Shown piece after piece: positions 36,831 to 49,115 of a stretch of 64,000 bases of DNA. The position numbers were made by a program, and so were the translations under genes. Under the pieces are notes generated by a model. It worked only from the letters and a program-made list of their open reading frames with translations. It was not told where the DNA came from and searched no databases. Within the stretch, counting starts at the first letter, position 1. Every line of letters begins with the position of its first letter. This DNA is from Eonycteris spelaea (taxonomy: Eukaryota > Chordata > Mammalia > Chiroptera > Pteropodidae): assembly GCA_003508835.1 (NCBI GenBank), contig PUFA01000183.1:2108001-2172000 (forward strand). The letters run 5' to 3'.

Positions 36831-39800
36831 TAATAAGAGGTATTCATGGCAGCAGCCATAACCATTTACCATCAACTAAATAAATCACCAAGCAGCATTC
36901 CAGTGCTGTAAGTACTGCCAGCGCCTCAGTGCCCCTAAGTCCCTAGGAGGCTAACAGTTTGAATAAAGTCACCTCTAGCTGCTACAGGCTGCTTGGTTTA
37001 GAGAATTTGGCTTGAGATTCTCCAATCTCATATATAAGACTCTAAGAAACTCATTAGAGGTTAAATAAATTCCTCATTTGCATTTCAAAAGCCCCACTCT
37101 GTGGCAATGAACAGTTCAGGGGGCTTAGATACTTGGCCTGTCGGCCAGACCCACCTGATCCAGTGGCAGTAAACCCACAAGATGGTGGGTCAGGTATGCA
37201 ACAAAGACACATTCAGGGCACAAGCTGATGCAGTGAAGAATGATTAGGCCAGAAAACAAGAGGGAAAGAGACCTCAGAATGACAATGAAATCAAAACCCC
37301 TGCATCCACGAAGTGCCCTAGGAGAGCCAGCTGCCCCATGAAGCTGCCTGGTCTTCCCAGAATGCCTGAAATAAATGCTCTCTGAAAGAGCTCCCAAATT
37401 CCTTCCCCTGAGAGTCCATTCATCTGGAATGTAATGAATAATCTGCTTTCCTCTCTTTTTGTGCAGTTTTTTAAAGCCAGTTCCTTGAACCTTTGAACTA
37501 ATGAAAAAATTGAAGCAATCCCCTTTTCCCCTGCCAACATTTAGGATAAAATCTCAGACTTTCTCAATTTTTAGTGATTTATAATTTCGACAAGGCCTTT
37601 GGTTGGCTTACAACATTGGGCTGTGAAAGTAGCAAGGCTGGTCCCAGTGCCAGCCCCAAACTGAAGTCAAATTAGATGCAGAGTTGGGAATAGTGGGAAT
37701 CTAGTGTTGGCAATGAGGTGACATGCAGAGTTCTTAACATAAAGAGCTTAACTGTGTTCATCATATAGATAATAGGGTTCTCCTCTCTCAGCCCAAATTC
37801 ACAGAATTTTCCTGTAATTGAGGAATGAAATATAGGCTGAAATAGTTAGGCCTGAACCTCTATATTCATTTGACAACAGAGAAGAATGCAGAATCTTTCT
37901 GATCCTTTGGCCCCTCTCTCAAGCTTTTGTCAGAAGTGCTGCTTTTCTATCACTGTGTTACTGGATGGCTCTCTCAATTTTCATCACTGTTATGGAAACG
38001 ATGTCTGGAATCTGGATGTTCTTGAGCTCATTCTGAAACTAGGACACTATTAAGAAAGAACTAATATAGAAAGTAAGCAAATACTTCAGATCTGCTGCAT
38101 TTTTTTTCCCATGCGGAAACGAGACATCCATTTTACTTAAAATGTGTTTCTGATCTTCATTCTGAAACAAAGCTCTGGGTGGGAAGAGGAGGGGTGTGGA
38201 AGTGAAGGCCAGACACTAACCAGAGAGTAGTGACAAAGACACTGTACATTCCGACACAGCTTGGCCTGAATTCTGGAAGAGCACCAGGAGTTTGATACAT
38301 AATTAGTCTGAGAAAGTATAAATGCAGGGAGAAATACTTAAACATACCTAGTGTAGTTATTTGAGTGCTTAGGACGATGACTTTGAAAGTTTATGAGATG
38401 GTAACAGGTCTGACACACACCAAAGTCCAATGCTTAATAATATACTAAGACCCTTTGTGTATCAAAGCTAAAGGATTCAAAATGAAGTACCTAGTATTTT
38501 ACACAGTATCCTTTTTCTACTCAGTAATTTCCATTCTTTCTAAACTATACTGTCTTGTCATTTTTATCAGTAGCAAAGCATCCTAAGACAGCCAGGACTT
38601 CAATAAAATTCTGTAGATTTGGAAATGAGGCAGCAGGGCTTGCCAAAGACAGGATTAGAATATACATTTTGTTTTTAAGAAGTAAAGTACATTTATCAAA
38701 ACAAAACAGACAAAAGAGGAGGATATTAACCAAAACCTATCCCAAGGACTTATTCATCAAGAATTCTATATAGACTTTTCGGTCTTACACTAGAGATAGC
38801 TGGAGAAATCCTCACAATTATAGTAATTAAGATTTATTTTACAAAGGGATTTATTCTGGCAAGATGTTGAGAAATCACATGAACAATGATTAGCTATTAC
38901 AACTGTTCTAGGAGAAAGCACTACATGCATGCTGATAAAACATATCCTGAATGTGAAATAGAAAAATCAGTGATGAAATCTGGCACTGGCTTTGTTCATG
39001 ATCAAACTAGCAATGGAGATTGTGGGCTCATTTTTTGGGGGGGGGAGGCTAAAAATTCAATGAAATATTCAAATGCTTTGCCAATTTGAATATGACACTG
39101 ATAAGTTGCTGGTCTTGTTTCCATATTTCCTTAGAATATACGTACCATGAAGCCTATGTGAAGAACAAGTTCACTGAACATGATGAGAAAATTAAAAGCA
39201 GGTAAGGCATATAGGCAAGCCCCCTCATTTTACAGGTGAGGTCAGGTGACTTGCCCATGTTGAGCACTTAGTCAGTAGCAGGTCTAGAAAGAGAATGAAC
39301 ATCTCCCAACTCCCATTTTGTAACTCAGCTGCTCCTGGCTCTGAAGTACCCACTCCTGCTAACAGCCCCAAGGGCTGCAAAGCAGCAAACATGGTCCCTT
39401 CTGGAGCTCACAACCTAGCTGAAGAAGCAAAATGTTCACTCATGAATAATATAAGAAAAACATAAATGGGAGATGGTAAGTTCTAAATGATGCATTGGAT
39501 GAATTTCAGAGATAATTAGCTTTATCTTTCCTACAATTTCCTTATTGCCTATGGCCCTCCATAGAGTCTGCATTGTTCATTGCTTCAGGGAGGGTGGAGG
39601 CAGATAGACCCTTTTGTCAAGTTACTAAATTTATATGTATATTTTCAAATCATAGTGGAGGAAACAGTCTTGAAGGGCAAAGCTCTCTAATGGAAGGCCC
39701 GGGTTTTGAAAACAGAAAAGGATTTCTAAGCCAAGAAAGGCCAAAAACCTAGAGCAGAGGGTTCACCGCAGAAATTGGGATGCAGAAGAAAGTGTGCTGA

Positions 39801-40880
39801 TGCAAGGTGGCTCTTCCAGCTCAGAAGATGTTGAGTTTGGGCTTCTGGTGAAAGGAAGACTGGAAGGGACCTGACCAAAGTCTGGACACCAGGAGATTTC
39901 TGAGAAAGGATCATGTACTGAACTTCCCATGGCTGAGCCCTGCAGTGGGGAATCCCCCAGCAGAGTAGACCTGTGCCTTCACTTGCTGGGGTGTGAGGGT
40001 GGCAATTCAAGAATGAAGTTCAGCTCAATTATTGAGAAATACATCAGTCTATTTTTATTCCTGAGCATGTGACTGAAAAGTCATAAGAGGTTCTTAGAGA
40101 GTTTTCAACAGATAGTAGAAAGTGTTATAATCTAATTGATAGTGATCCCTTAAGCATGTCATCTCATAGAAAGACCTCCAACTCTGAGTCTAGGCAAACA
40201 ACGCTCAAGCTGAGGCAATGAAATGTTAAATATAGAAGGACAGAGGAAATATTTCTCACAACTGTTCTTAGTACAAATAAGGAAAAAAACCTATAAAGGC
40301 AGATACCAAATTGTGACTACTGTTTTTTTTTCTGGATAATAGGATTCTGAGTTTTATTCTTCTTGCTAATTTGTATTTTCTTATTTTTCTATAATGACCA
40401 TGTATTATTTGGATAATAACAATTATTTAAATTAATAAAAGCACCAGGCATATCGGGGGATGTACAGTGGTAACTATGCACTTCTGTTCACTCCCTTGGG
40501 CAGGGGCAGGGTGTCCTGATAACCCTGGTAGACCAGATGTCTCCAAAGTGTCATTTCAGCTTCTCAGGGGAAATATTGTATGAGAAATCTGTCTTCATTT
40601 CTTTTTTCATATCCTGGATAGAAATCGACATTCTCTACATAGTTGAAACTTCACAATTAAAACTTATTCTGAAGCCAGAAGGACTACACCATATTTTATT
40701 TAGAAGCGGCTGTCACTATAACAAAGCATCAGATCAGAGGAGTCGTCTGTGCGGTATAGCGTCCTCAGCCCTTGATTTCCTGATGTGTGTCTTTGGTTAT
40801 TGCTTTTTGCTTATCAACTGTCAAACAGTAATATGGTCTAGCTTTTCAGGTTCCATGTGGGGATTCTGAACGCACAGACC
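36831..40880. other. Four kilobases of intron 2 with no recognised gene
   Basis: Apart from a MIR-like scrap at about 39210-39290 (CTCATTTTACAGGTGAGGTC, ACTTGCCCATGTTGAGC) I see nothing to name. Frames are below 115 codons and unconvincing. Repeat content is lower than in the rest of the window. Confidence 0.4.
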
Positions 40881-41029
40881 CCATACTGTCCATTAACAGT
40901 CTCAGCGCAGCCACGCTTCCAGCCTCAGTGATGTCATTTAGCTCAGAGGCTTCATTTGCACAGATAAGGCTGCTACGTGCTCCTTAAAAAAAGCTCCAGA
41001 AACCCGTGTTTAGCTTGCCTGATAAATGA

Positions 41030-41178
41030 CAAATCCCTGCTTTAAAATAAACCATTCTTAGAGGATGAACCCATTTTTCTTCTTTTAATTTATCAATAAA
41101 ATAATTTAAATATTTATCAGATGAAACATTTTCTCCTCTAGACATTATGCAAATCTAATGGTAAATTTCATTATGCCA
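41030..41178. promoter_or_regulatory. AT-rich candidate enhancer core beside the exon-like block
   Basis: The stretch carries an octamer ATGCAAAT (about 41148-41155), several TAAT/ATTA homeodomain cores, AATAAACC and TTTAAATATTT, all within 150 bp and without any repeat. Together with the GC-richer neighbour at 41180-41540 this is the texture of developmental conserved noncoding elements. The functional label is inference only. Confidence 0.3.
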
Positions 41179-41535
41179 TTAGAAGTTAGCCTCTCGGAGC
41201 AGGGAATCTGGATACACCACATTTACCAGGGATGATTTAAGAGCAATCTTGCTTACTGGGGAGAGGGGCTCGATCGGCACTCCTCCAACCCGCAGCACAA
41301 GCAGCTCGCCTGACCTGGGAGGTCTCGGCCGGGCCAGGACACGGCATTTCAAACAAGCGCCAGGGCGATGCTGATGCAGTGCTTCCTGTACCACTCCGAG
41401 CAGCAAGCTTTCCAGTTTGGTGATTTGTATGTGTCCTGCCGAGCCAAAAATGTCTTCTCCAGGTAACTGACAAAACATGGAGGGAGCGGATACCCCGACC
41501 TGCGCCAGTTGGCACTCCGTGGTTCTCGGCTGTGA
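41179..41535 (-). other. Exon-like open frame in a non-repetitive block of FAM124A intron 2
   Basis: A minus-strand frame is open for 118 codons plus stop (TAA at 41181-41179), bounded 5' by a TAG at 41538-41536. Within it lies a 210-nt segment (41466-41257) preceded by TTTTGTCAG and followed by GTAAGC. Its frame is phase 0 at both ends and gives 70 codons, including EDIFGSAGHIQITKLE and RSGELLVLRVGGVPIEP. Codon choice is coding-like (many CTG, GTG, GAG) and CpGs are retained. A phase 0/0 exon cannot sit between FAM124A exons 2 and 3 (phase 1) without breaking the frame, so it would belong to another transcript. The plus strand here also has a 37-codon frame ending at a CAG/GTAACT donor-like site (41463). 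I do not recognise the protein. It may instead be a conserved noncoding element. Confidence 0.3.
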
Positions 41536-41539
41536 CTAA

Positions 41540-44500
41540 CCCTTTACCTGAGTGGCTGCAAGACCCAGGCCTGCCACAAAGGTCACTCCCAGGAATGTAG
41601 TGTTTTTATTAGTGTCATTACAAGCTACACACTAGTGGCTCCAGCACATAGAAGAAGGTCCAGAAACATAAGTCTCAGACCTGAAGCCATACCTGCTCCA
41701 GAAAGCATCCATGCTTGGGGGCATGGGAAGAGCCACTGGCAGCAGCGCCCTCTCTCCATAGTCAGGATGAGCTGGAGTGAGGCCAGCGCAGTCCAAGGAG
41801 CAGACCAGCAGCTTTAAGGGTTCTTTCCCACATGGCTAAGGAGCAGCAGCTAGAGGTGTACCAGGGAACACGAAAGGTACTGGTGAGTAAAAGCTTTAAT
41901 CCTACAGTCATGATGGAAGGCAGAGCCACAGAGGAGGACAAACCAGACAAGGAAATCAGATTGATCCATCCACTTGCTCAACATCTCGGCAGTTTATGAT
42001 GGTCTCTGTAGCTATGGCCACACATCAAGAAGGGCCACGTTACCAGTGACACCACCGTCCAACACAGGGCCACTCGTGGAGAGTGATTCCAGCTGTGCAG
42101 CCGCTCACCATGAACCTCCTCTGGGAACAGCTCTGCGTGTGAACATGACCGTTGTGCCAGAACATGGTCTTCAACATGATAAAAATGGAAGTAGTTCTTG
42201 TGTGGGGTTCATCAGTGAGAAGTTGCACACTCAAGTGCTCTTGGCTCTGTAGCGTGGTAGAGTAGAATTAAAAATCCTGATTTTCCTCCATTTGGAAATA
42301 AATATACTATTTCCCTGATGCTTTGATTTTGCTTTATGTCAACTGTTGGGTTTACAGCGGTATATCAAACAACATTCTTAGTATTACTAATAAGCCCTTT
42401 GGAAACTGAAGAAGTAGTAAATGACAGTAGTGATGGCCCTGAACTGATATAAGATAGGTTGGTCCCTAAAAACTATATCACCATCCAGAACTAACTTTAT
42501 CTAAAAGGTTATATTCTAATCTGCGAACTACATGCTAATCACTAAATTAAGCATGTTCAATACCTAAAATTGTTCTTCATAGGACTAATGAATAGATTTG
42601 AGATTGCCTAGATCTCATTGAATAAGACTCTGAAAGAATATTTGCTCTGAAAATCATAATGGGGAAAGTATTGTACACAGAAGAAAAAAATGAAAAAACT
42701 GAAATTTACAAATGGATCAAAGTTAAATTAGTTACTACCACCTTTTCCAAAATTCTGATCTTTCTTCTTGGTAACATGATAAAAAAACTGGCTCTAAAAT
42801 GAACAAAATATGCCGATAAGTTATTATCTTCTCTAATAAAAACAGAAAGAAAATAATATTTCATTATTCGAAGTCTGAATTTAGCGCTTGGATGTGAAGA
42901 CACAGATTATATACATTCAAATACTCCCAACAGTGATGAGTTCTATAGTATTCCATCATATCTTCTCAATGTGTTGCTTTTAAAGCTCCTTACATTTGTT
43001 ATTAATTAAATCGCAGTGGGCTTATCTTTTCCTCCATGCTGAGGGGAGGCACAGACATGACCAGAGACAAAATCAAAGCATATGTTGCTTCAGTATCTTC
43101 AAACTGCAAGGAAATGATGAAACTACTGAGAAATGAAAGGGAGAAGACAGCATTTATGTAGAAAGATACCCCTGTGAGAAAAGGATGCCTCATGAAGCAA
43201 CGAGATGTCCTCCCAGACAGCGAGCAGAACTGGTTAAGTCCCCATGGTGGCTCTGACCAGCAACAGTGCCATGCAGTTAACCAAGACACCAACTTTCCTA
43301 TTTGAAAAACACCTGTGATTGCCTGACCCTTTTTCCTTGAAATGAGAGTGCATCCAGGGGCCTGCGGCACCAGCTGGGCCTAGTCGGGGCTGCTCTCAGG
43401 GCAGGTCACAGACCCCAGGAAAACTGACAGGACAGAACTCCATTGGACTTGTGGACTTCGGAAGCTCAGGGCCGGAAGGAAGCATGTGGGCAGGAAATAG
43501 GGAAGCTACCAGAGTCGCTGGAAGGATGGAGCAGGAAGCTAAGGGAAGAACTCTAGGGAAAAAACAAAAGGGCAGGAATCTGAAGTCTGAGAGGGATGAA
43601 GAAGATTCAGGGGCTCCCAACCGCCCATGATGTGTGCCTTTTGTGGCACAGCTTGGCTCATGCTCCTGGATTCGAATCAGCAGAGCACGGTGTTCATGGC
43701 CATTTCTCCACAATTTCAGACTAGGAGAATTGCCAAGGGCCTCTGTCACATCAACTGATCTTTTACCATTTATGCTTTGAAAAGTATGATGGGGCACAAA
43801 ACTGCAAGGCATTCCTGATATCCCCAGCAGTTCACAAGGGCCAGGTAGAGTCAATGACTACACCTGATATTTGAGAAAGAATAGTTTTAGGGCACAAATT
43901 AGAAGGGTGACTAGGGAACAGTTTCAAATAGAACTAGTTCATTCTTTGGCTACTTCTTACTGGCATTATCCTGGGGCTAGAGATCCTTGAGAAATTTATA
44001 CAGTTCTAAAAATACTATTTAAAAACTCCCAGCATCTTCTGAGAGTAGTTCTCCAAGCATAATTATAATTTTTGAATGGAAAGTCAATCATACATGATGG
44101 AAGTTTCATTAGCATTATGCGGCAGAGTTGATTTTTTCCATCCTGGCATAATTGTTGTTTTTCTTTTACCTTGTTAATAAAATTTCCCCTTTTTATTTAA
44201 ATCACTTAAGAATGCAAATTATAGATAGTGGCTTGATGATCTTCTTATCAGGATTCCGGAAAAACAACCTAAAATTCTGAGAGTTCAAATTATTGTCTTC
44301 CTTGGGAAGTATTATGACTTATTGAGATCTCCTGAGTGCTAACAGTGTTTGGCTCTGCAGAAAGCAATAAAGAAAGCCTGTCTGCCCTGTCAATCTGCAA
44401 AGACAAATGGATCAGTCTCAACCAGAAAAAATTTGCCCACACTAAACCAAGCCATCCATTAAAGAAGTCCCCTCAGCCACTCCCCCAAGAGTTGAACGTG

Positions 44501-45697
44501 ACATCGGACACAGTCAGTGGAGATGCAATTCCGTGATCCATAAGGTGGGGAAAAAAACAGGGCCCAGGAACACACGTGCCCTCCCCAGCCCCGTACCTTG
44601 TCCATTTTTTCGAGGTGAGGGGGATTAAAAAGCATTAACTGCCCCTCACCGCAATGTCTCTGCTGCCACCAACTTACAGGCAGCTCACAGTACAGAAACT
44701 CAAGTTGATTCTGGAGATTGATGCTACAGACTACCAGAGAGGATGCTCATCTTCCCAACTCTATTTGGGGACAAAGAAAAAAGGTACAGACTCCTCAATT
44801 CTTCACTCCTTCCCTCCTCTCCTCCATTTTCCTTCCTCCCTTCTCTGTTTAGAGGAATTGCTAGGGTATTCATATCTTAAAATCCCAGAGCTTCTGGAAA
44901 GGTCCGTAGAGGCCATCCAGCTCACTACCTCCTTCACAGGTGAGGAAAGCAATGCCGAGAGAGGGTAATTGACTTGAGGATATACCGCTCAGTCATGGTG
45001 GAACCCAGGACAAGGACCTAGGATAACTAAGTCTTGTACTTTTGCTGATGACCTCTCTTCTTTTCCCATCAGGCACATGCAGCATGAGGAAGCAACCCCT
45101 GCATTCCAAGGGGAAAGATGACTAAACAGTTACTGCTGTTCTTGGGGGAAGCTTTCCTGATTATTGTGGTAAGGAGAAAAACCAACTGTGGACAAACAGA
45201 CTCTAACCCTAGTTCACCCCAAGGAAGCATTTATGTCCTTGTGAATGCAGGAACAAACAGGGAAAGGAGCATCACATGAATGTTGAGTAAGAACGATTCA
45301 CAGACAGGAAAATTCATTTCGTAACAGTGAATGGTGGAACCAGTGCTCGCATCCCTCTCAGGACCTGGGAATCATTCTGAAACAAGAGGCTCACAGGGCG
45401 ATGGAATGACAGTGAGATGCAGGAGCTGCTCCCAGGATCAACACATGGGAAAGACCTGCAACAGTCAGACCTCTGGGCCCTGCTGGTCAACCCGTGGGCA
45501 CTGGCACCGAGTCAGTTGTGAAGGGAGAGTGACCCCAGAACTGAATCATTCAGAGTAGATAGTAAACACATTGCCTTTCACTCTGCTCAGTCCTCTGAGT
45601 GTGATTATATAGTTTGTGGGGAAACATTATTTTTAAAATCTACTTGGAAAATACTTTTTTGTAAATTGCAAAGTGCCGTTGAACTATTTTTTTAAAG
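41540..45697. other. Intron 2 stretch, no gene assigned
   Basis: Frames of up to 152 codons (43854-43396 minus) lack family resemblance. The segment 41600-42330 is GC-richer and ends near AATAAA (about 42297), so an old retrocopy is conceivable, but I could not match it to a gene. A piece at about 44860-45000 with GGTGAGGAAAGCAATGCCGA resembles an ancient MIR-like SINE. Confidence 0.35.
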
Positions 45698-45918
45698 CAG
45701 TGGTCCCCAAACTTTTTGGCATCAGTGACCAGTGCTCCTCTGAGAATCTAATATCTGATGATCTGAGGTGGAGCTGAGGCGGTGATGCTAGTGTTGGGGA
45801 GCAGCTGCAAATACAGATGAACCTTCGCTTGCCCACTGCTTACCTACTGCGGTGTGGCCCGGGTCCTAACAGGTCATAGACCAGTATCGGTCCACGGCCA
45901 GGAGGTTGCGAACCCCTA
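45698..45918 (-). mobile_element. MER1-like hAT-Charlie element with perfect 8-bp target duplication
   Basis: The element starts CAGTGGTCCCCAAACTTTTT and ends GGTTGCGAACCCCTA, imperfect inverted termini of the MER1 type (consensus ends CAGGGGTCCCCAA). TTTTAAAG directly precedes (45690-45697) and follows it (45919-45926). An 8-bp duplication is the hAT signature and fixes both ends. It is 221 bp with no transposase. It carries CTGAGAATCTAATATCTGAT and GGTGGAGCTGAGGCGGTGAT, shared in reverse orientation with the copy at 62408-62635. Confidence 0.85.
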
Positions 45919-46386
45919 TTTTAAAGAACAGATTTACAACTCTAGACTTAAATTTTCTTTTCCTTTTCCTTTTCAGAAAGGGTCCATCCTGTTACCTTTC
46001 ACTGGCTGCTTAAGGGGCCTTTTCCTGAGTATGAGTGTGGCCAGGATTCATGTTTCTGGCTGGGAGGAAAGGCAGGCCAGGAAAAATACCAGGCAAAGAC
46101 AGCCAGGGGCCCACCAGTATCCACTCGCCCCTTCTTCCTGTCCAGAACAAGGATGTGATGGCTATGGTGGAGGCAGCCATTTTGTGACTCTGAGGCAGCC
46201 CTGAGGCTGGAAGCCAAAACTGAAGATGGTGCAGCAGAGTGATTGAAGGAGTTTCTACACCGCACCTACACTCTCTCCTCTGGATGTTTCTTTTTTAACG
46301 TCAAAGGAAAACAGACCCTACTTGTTCAAGTCATTGTTTTTCCTATATTATTTGTAATCAAATACATTTCCTAACTGAAATATGAA

Positions 46387-46390
<4 letters not shown>

Positions 46391-46428
<38 letters not shown>
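46391..46428 (+). repeat. (AC)n microsatellite, about 19 units
   Basis: An uninterrupted run of AC dinucleotides between ATGAAATAT and CCTCACTC. It is long enough to be polymorphic. Confidence 0.97.
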
Positions 46429-46431
<3 letters not shown>

Positions 46432-47430
46432 CACTCATTAAGCAGCCCCAACACGGAATGGTGAGACAGGAATCACCAAATAGTTAACGAGGAAATAAAG
46501 AGCAGTAAAAGACTATTGATCCCAGTTGCACTAAGAGAAATTCCAATTCAGAGATTGCAATTAAAATAATGGAGAGGAAAACATCCCAAACCAAATCACT
46601 GGTTTCTCTGACAAGAGAGGTGCTTTGCTGTGACCCAGAGGGCTGATTAGGGAGTAAAAGCTTGGGGCGAGTATTTTATAAAAAAATTCTTTAAAAAATA
46701 TAGCCTCTAGGCAAAACCAGAATGAAAGTGGTGGCACAGAGAGAGAGTTCAAGAGAGCTTGCTCTGATTTAGGAATGCAAAAGCTTCAGGGAGTGAATGC
46801 AAATCACTGGAGCATTATTCTCATTATTACTAATGGTTCTTAATAACGAAGGGGCAATGCTGAGTCTCCAGTTGGCTGAAATGAGCAGAAGATGCTCCTT
46901 GCAGTTATACTAATAACTAAATATAATTTGACACTAAATTACAATTTCAGATTTATAGCTTTCTGCACAGTCTCTTATTGCAAGGGAAAACTAAGCCAGA
47001 ACATCACTAAACAGAATAATCCAATTAAATGTCTTTCCAATTGGGAACTACTTTGAATTGAGAGTTTAACAGGATAGTGAGATAGTAAATACTGAAGTGT
47101 TTTGTCCTAACTCAAAATATCAGGAATTTATTATAAGAATTTTTCATTATTTGAAAATAAATGTTTGAATGGCTTTGGTCATTTATACAGTGATCTTAAT
47201 CACTGTAAATTGTTCATAGATGTAAGGCCTGTTTCCCATGAATGGATTTACTTGTAATTTAATATTTAATGTAGAGGGACATTTTTCTATGCTCAGAGTA
47301 TGTTCATAAACATATTCCCAATCTTTTTTTTTAACCTTGTACAATAATTATCTATGACATCTGCCTGCAGACACGGAAATAGGAGGAAGAAGTTTGCCCA
47401 ACAGATGAGCTGGGGCCACCCCACAGATCC
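46429..47430. other. Intron 2 sequence near exon 2, nothing recognised
   Basis: AT-rich, no named repeat and no credible frame. Confidence 0.4.
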
Positions 47431-47434
47431 AAGC

Positions 47435-47500
47435 AAAGTGCTCTGAGCTGTTAGCCTTCGGGCAGCAGGCATTTGATAAATAGTTGTTGAATGAATGCGT
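47435..47500 (+). mobile_element. L2 3'-terminal fragment, sense
   Basis: GCAGGCATTTGATAAATAGT followed by TGTTGAATGAATG matches the very 3' end of L2. It lies 260 bp from exon 2. Confidence 0.6.
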
Positions 47501-47759
47501 TACCTCATATTCTTCAGAGAAGGTGTTTTAGAAGCACTTTGTGCTAATAAAGCTAGTTCCTCCAGGCTGAGCGTTCCATAGGGAAAAGCCCCATTTCCAG
47601 AGGTAGAGGATCTGCCGCACATTCTTTGGCAAGTATACCTTCAGTGAGTCTTACTATTAAGGCATGGGTCACGTAGATGGCCTTCTCTACATGCATAGAT
47701 GGGACTGACCCCTGGGGGACTGTGAAGACAATGCCGAAGGACATTTAAACCATACTTAC

Positions 47760-47791
47760 TGCTGGTGGAAGACATGTGGCTGTAGTCAGAC
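47760..47791 (-). CDS. FAM124A: FAM124A coding exon 2, a 32-nt microexon
   Basis: On the minus strand this segment is flanked by TTTCAG (acceptor AG at 47793-47792) and GTAAGT (donor from 47759), both near consensus. It supplies one base to finish a Gly codon, then SDYSHMSSTS, then one base of the next Ser codon. Mammalian FAM124A has nearly the same Ser-rich stretch directly before the ELS.EEAQDPF segment, which is the start of exon 3 here. Phases fit exactly: exon 1 leaves two bases, this exon adds 1 + 30 + 1, and exon 3 adds two. It lies 9.8 kb from exon 1 and 17.4 kb from exon 3. At 32 nt it would be missed by ORF-based prediction. Skipping it would shift the frame of exon 3, so inclusion should be constitutive for full-length protein. 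Confidence 0.92.
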
Positions 47792-47999
47792 CTGAAACAC
47801 AAAATCTTAGTATTAGTAGGATTAGGCATTGTTTTTCTTTATCCAAATGATTTCTTCGCTAGGATTTTAAAGTCAGTGGTACGTAATATTTAACTAGCAA
47901 AGAAATACTACAAATTAAAAAAAATATAGTGCTGAATACTGTTTGTGCAAATGAAGTTATATCTGAATTTGAAAGCAAAACTTCAAAGTACTTTAGAAA

Positions 48000-48969
48000 T
48001 CAGGGGTCCTTCGTATGGGCCCTATGACTCTCTCACATGGGAAACCAGATGGGTACCGAACCATTTAAATTTGCTCGCAGATATTTGAATGGATGCTTAT
48101 TTTTCTGGGGAGATGCTCAAAGTTTTCAACAGATTCTCAAAAAGGCGTCATGACTTCCCCCAAAGTTAAACTCCTGCAAATGAGTACCCTTCAAATGTTA
48201 TCACCACGGCACAGGCAAGCGTCTCTGTGCAGAGGAGTGGTGGACCCTGGGGAGAGAGCGTGGGGACCCTGGCCGTGAGGGTTTCCACAGTCAGGGTCTG
48301 GTCAACAATCAGGAAACACAAAGGCACAATGATGCCTGACTGAGAAATCTTGCTGGGCAGTAGAGTAACAGGATGTGGGCTGTGAGCAGGAAAGGGAAAA
48401 GGCAGGGTTAGGGCCAGGGTGAAATTAGCCATCAGTTTCTATGCTAAGAAATCAGCTGCTGGCATTTGGTCTCTGCGTGGATGGGCGTCTGGCCAAGGAT
48501 ATGCCTGCTTAATCTCTGCTAAGCTTCTGTCATACTGGTGTGGCTCCTAAGCCTTCCCTCTCCAGCAACGTATTTGGTATAGAAGCTATTAGTTTTCTCT
48601 CCTCAAGTGTCCCAAAATCATTCCCAGTAGGAATTAATCTCTCAGGCATGTAGGCCAAGGTGGTAGTTAGGGGACATAGTTAGGCAAATAAAGTGGTTAG
48701 TTATATTTAAATCTGTAGATTCTAACTTCTTTTATTTACTCAGTCTCATAGTGCCTTTCTTGAATCATCCAATTTTTACTCCACCAAGTTTCTCATCACA
48801 TTAAAAAAGTATAATATATGTGAAATTAAAAAAAAAAACATAAAAAGCATGCCTCTTACTAGTTAAAATAACCTACATCTCTCACACAAAAATATGCACT
48901 GATTTATTGTTAGAGAAAGAAAATGGAAGAAAAACAGCATGTGGTCTCTTTTCAAATGAAATATTTCAG
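48000..48969. other. Intron 1 stretch without recognised feature
   Basis: Short frames on both strands (88 codons at 48432-48166 minus is the largest) have no family resemblance. No named repeat is seen. Confidence 0.4.
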
Positions 48970-49115
48970 CAGTCATAGAATCACTGAATTTTAAAACTGG
49001 AACGAATAACAACTACTAACATTTGCATATCCCTTTATATATTACCAACTGCATCTGCCTAGATCTAATCCAATTTTTTACATTATTGATTAGGAAACTA
49101 AAGTGATACTATTTG
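48970..49115 (-). mobile_element. MIR SINE fragment, antisense
   Basis: ACTACTAACATTTGCATATC, then TCTAATCCAATTTTTTACAT and GATTAGGAAACTAAAG, resembles an eroded reverse-complement MIR. Confidence 0.55.

Noticed and set aside
43396..43854. 152-codon minus-strand frame
   Set aside because: It has no recognisable domain, no paired splice sites and a composition typical of chance openings.
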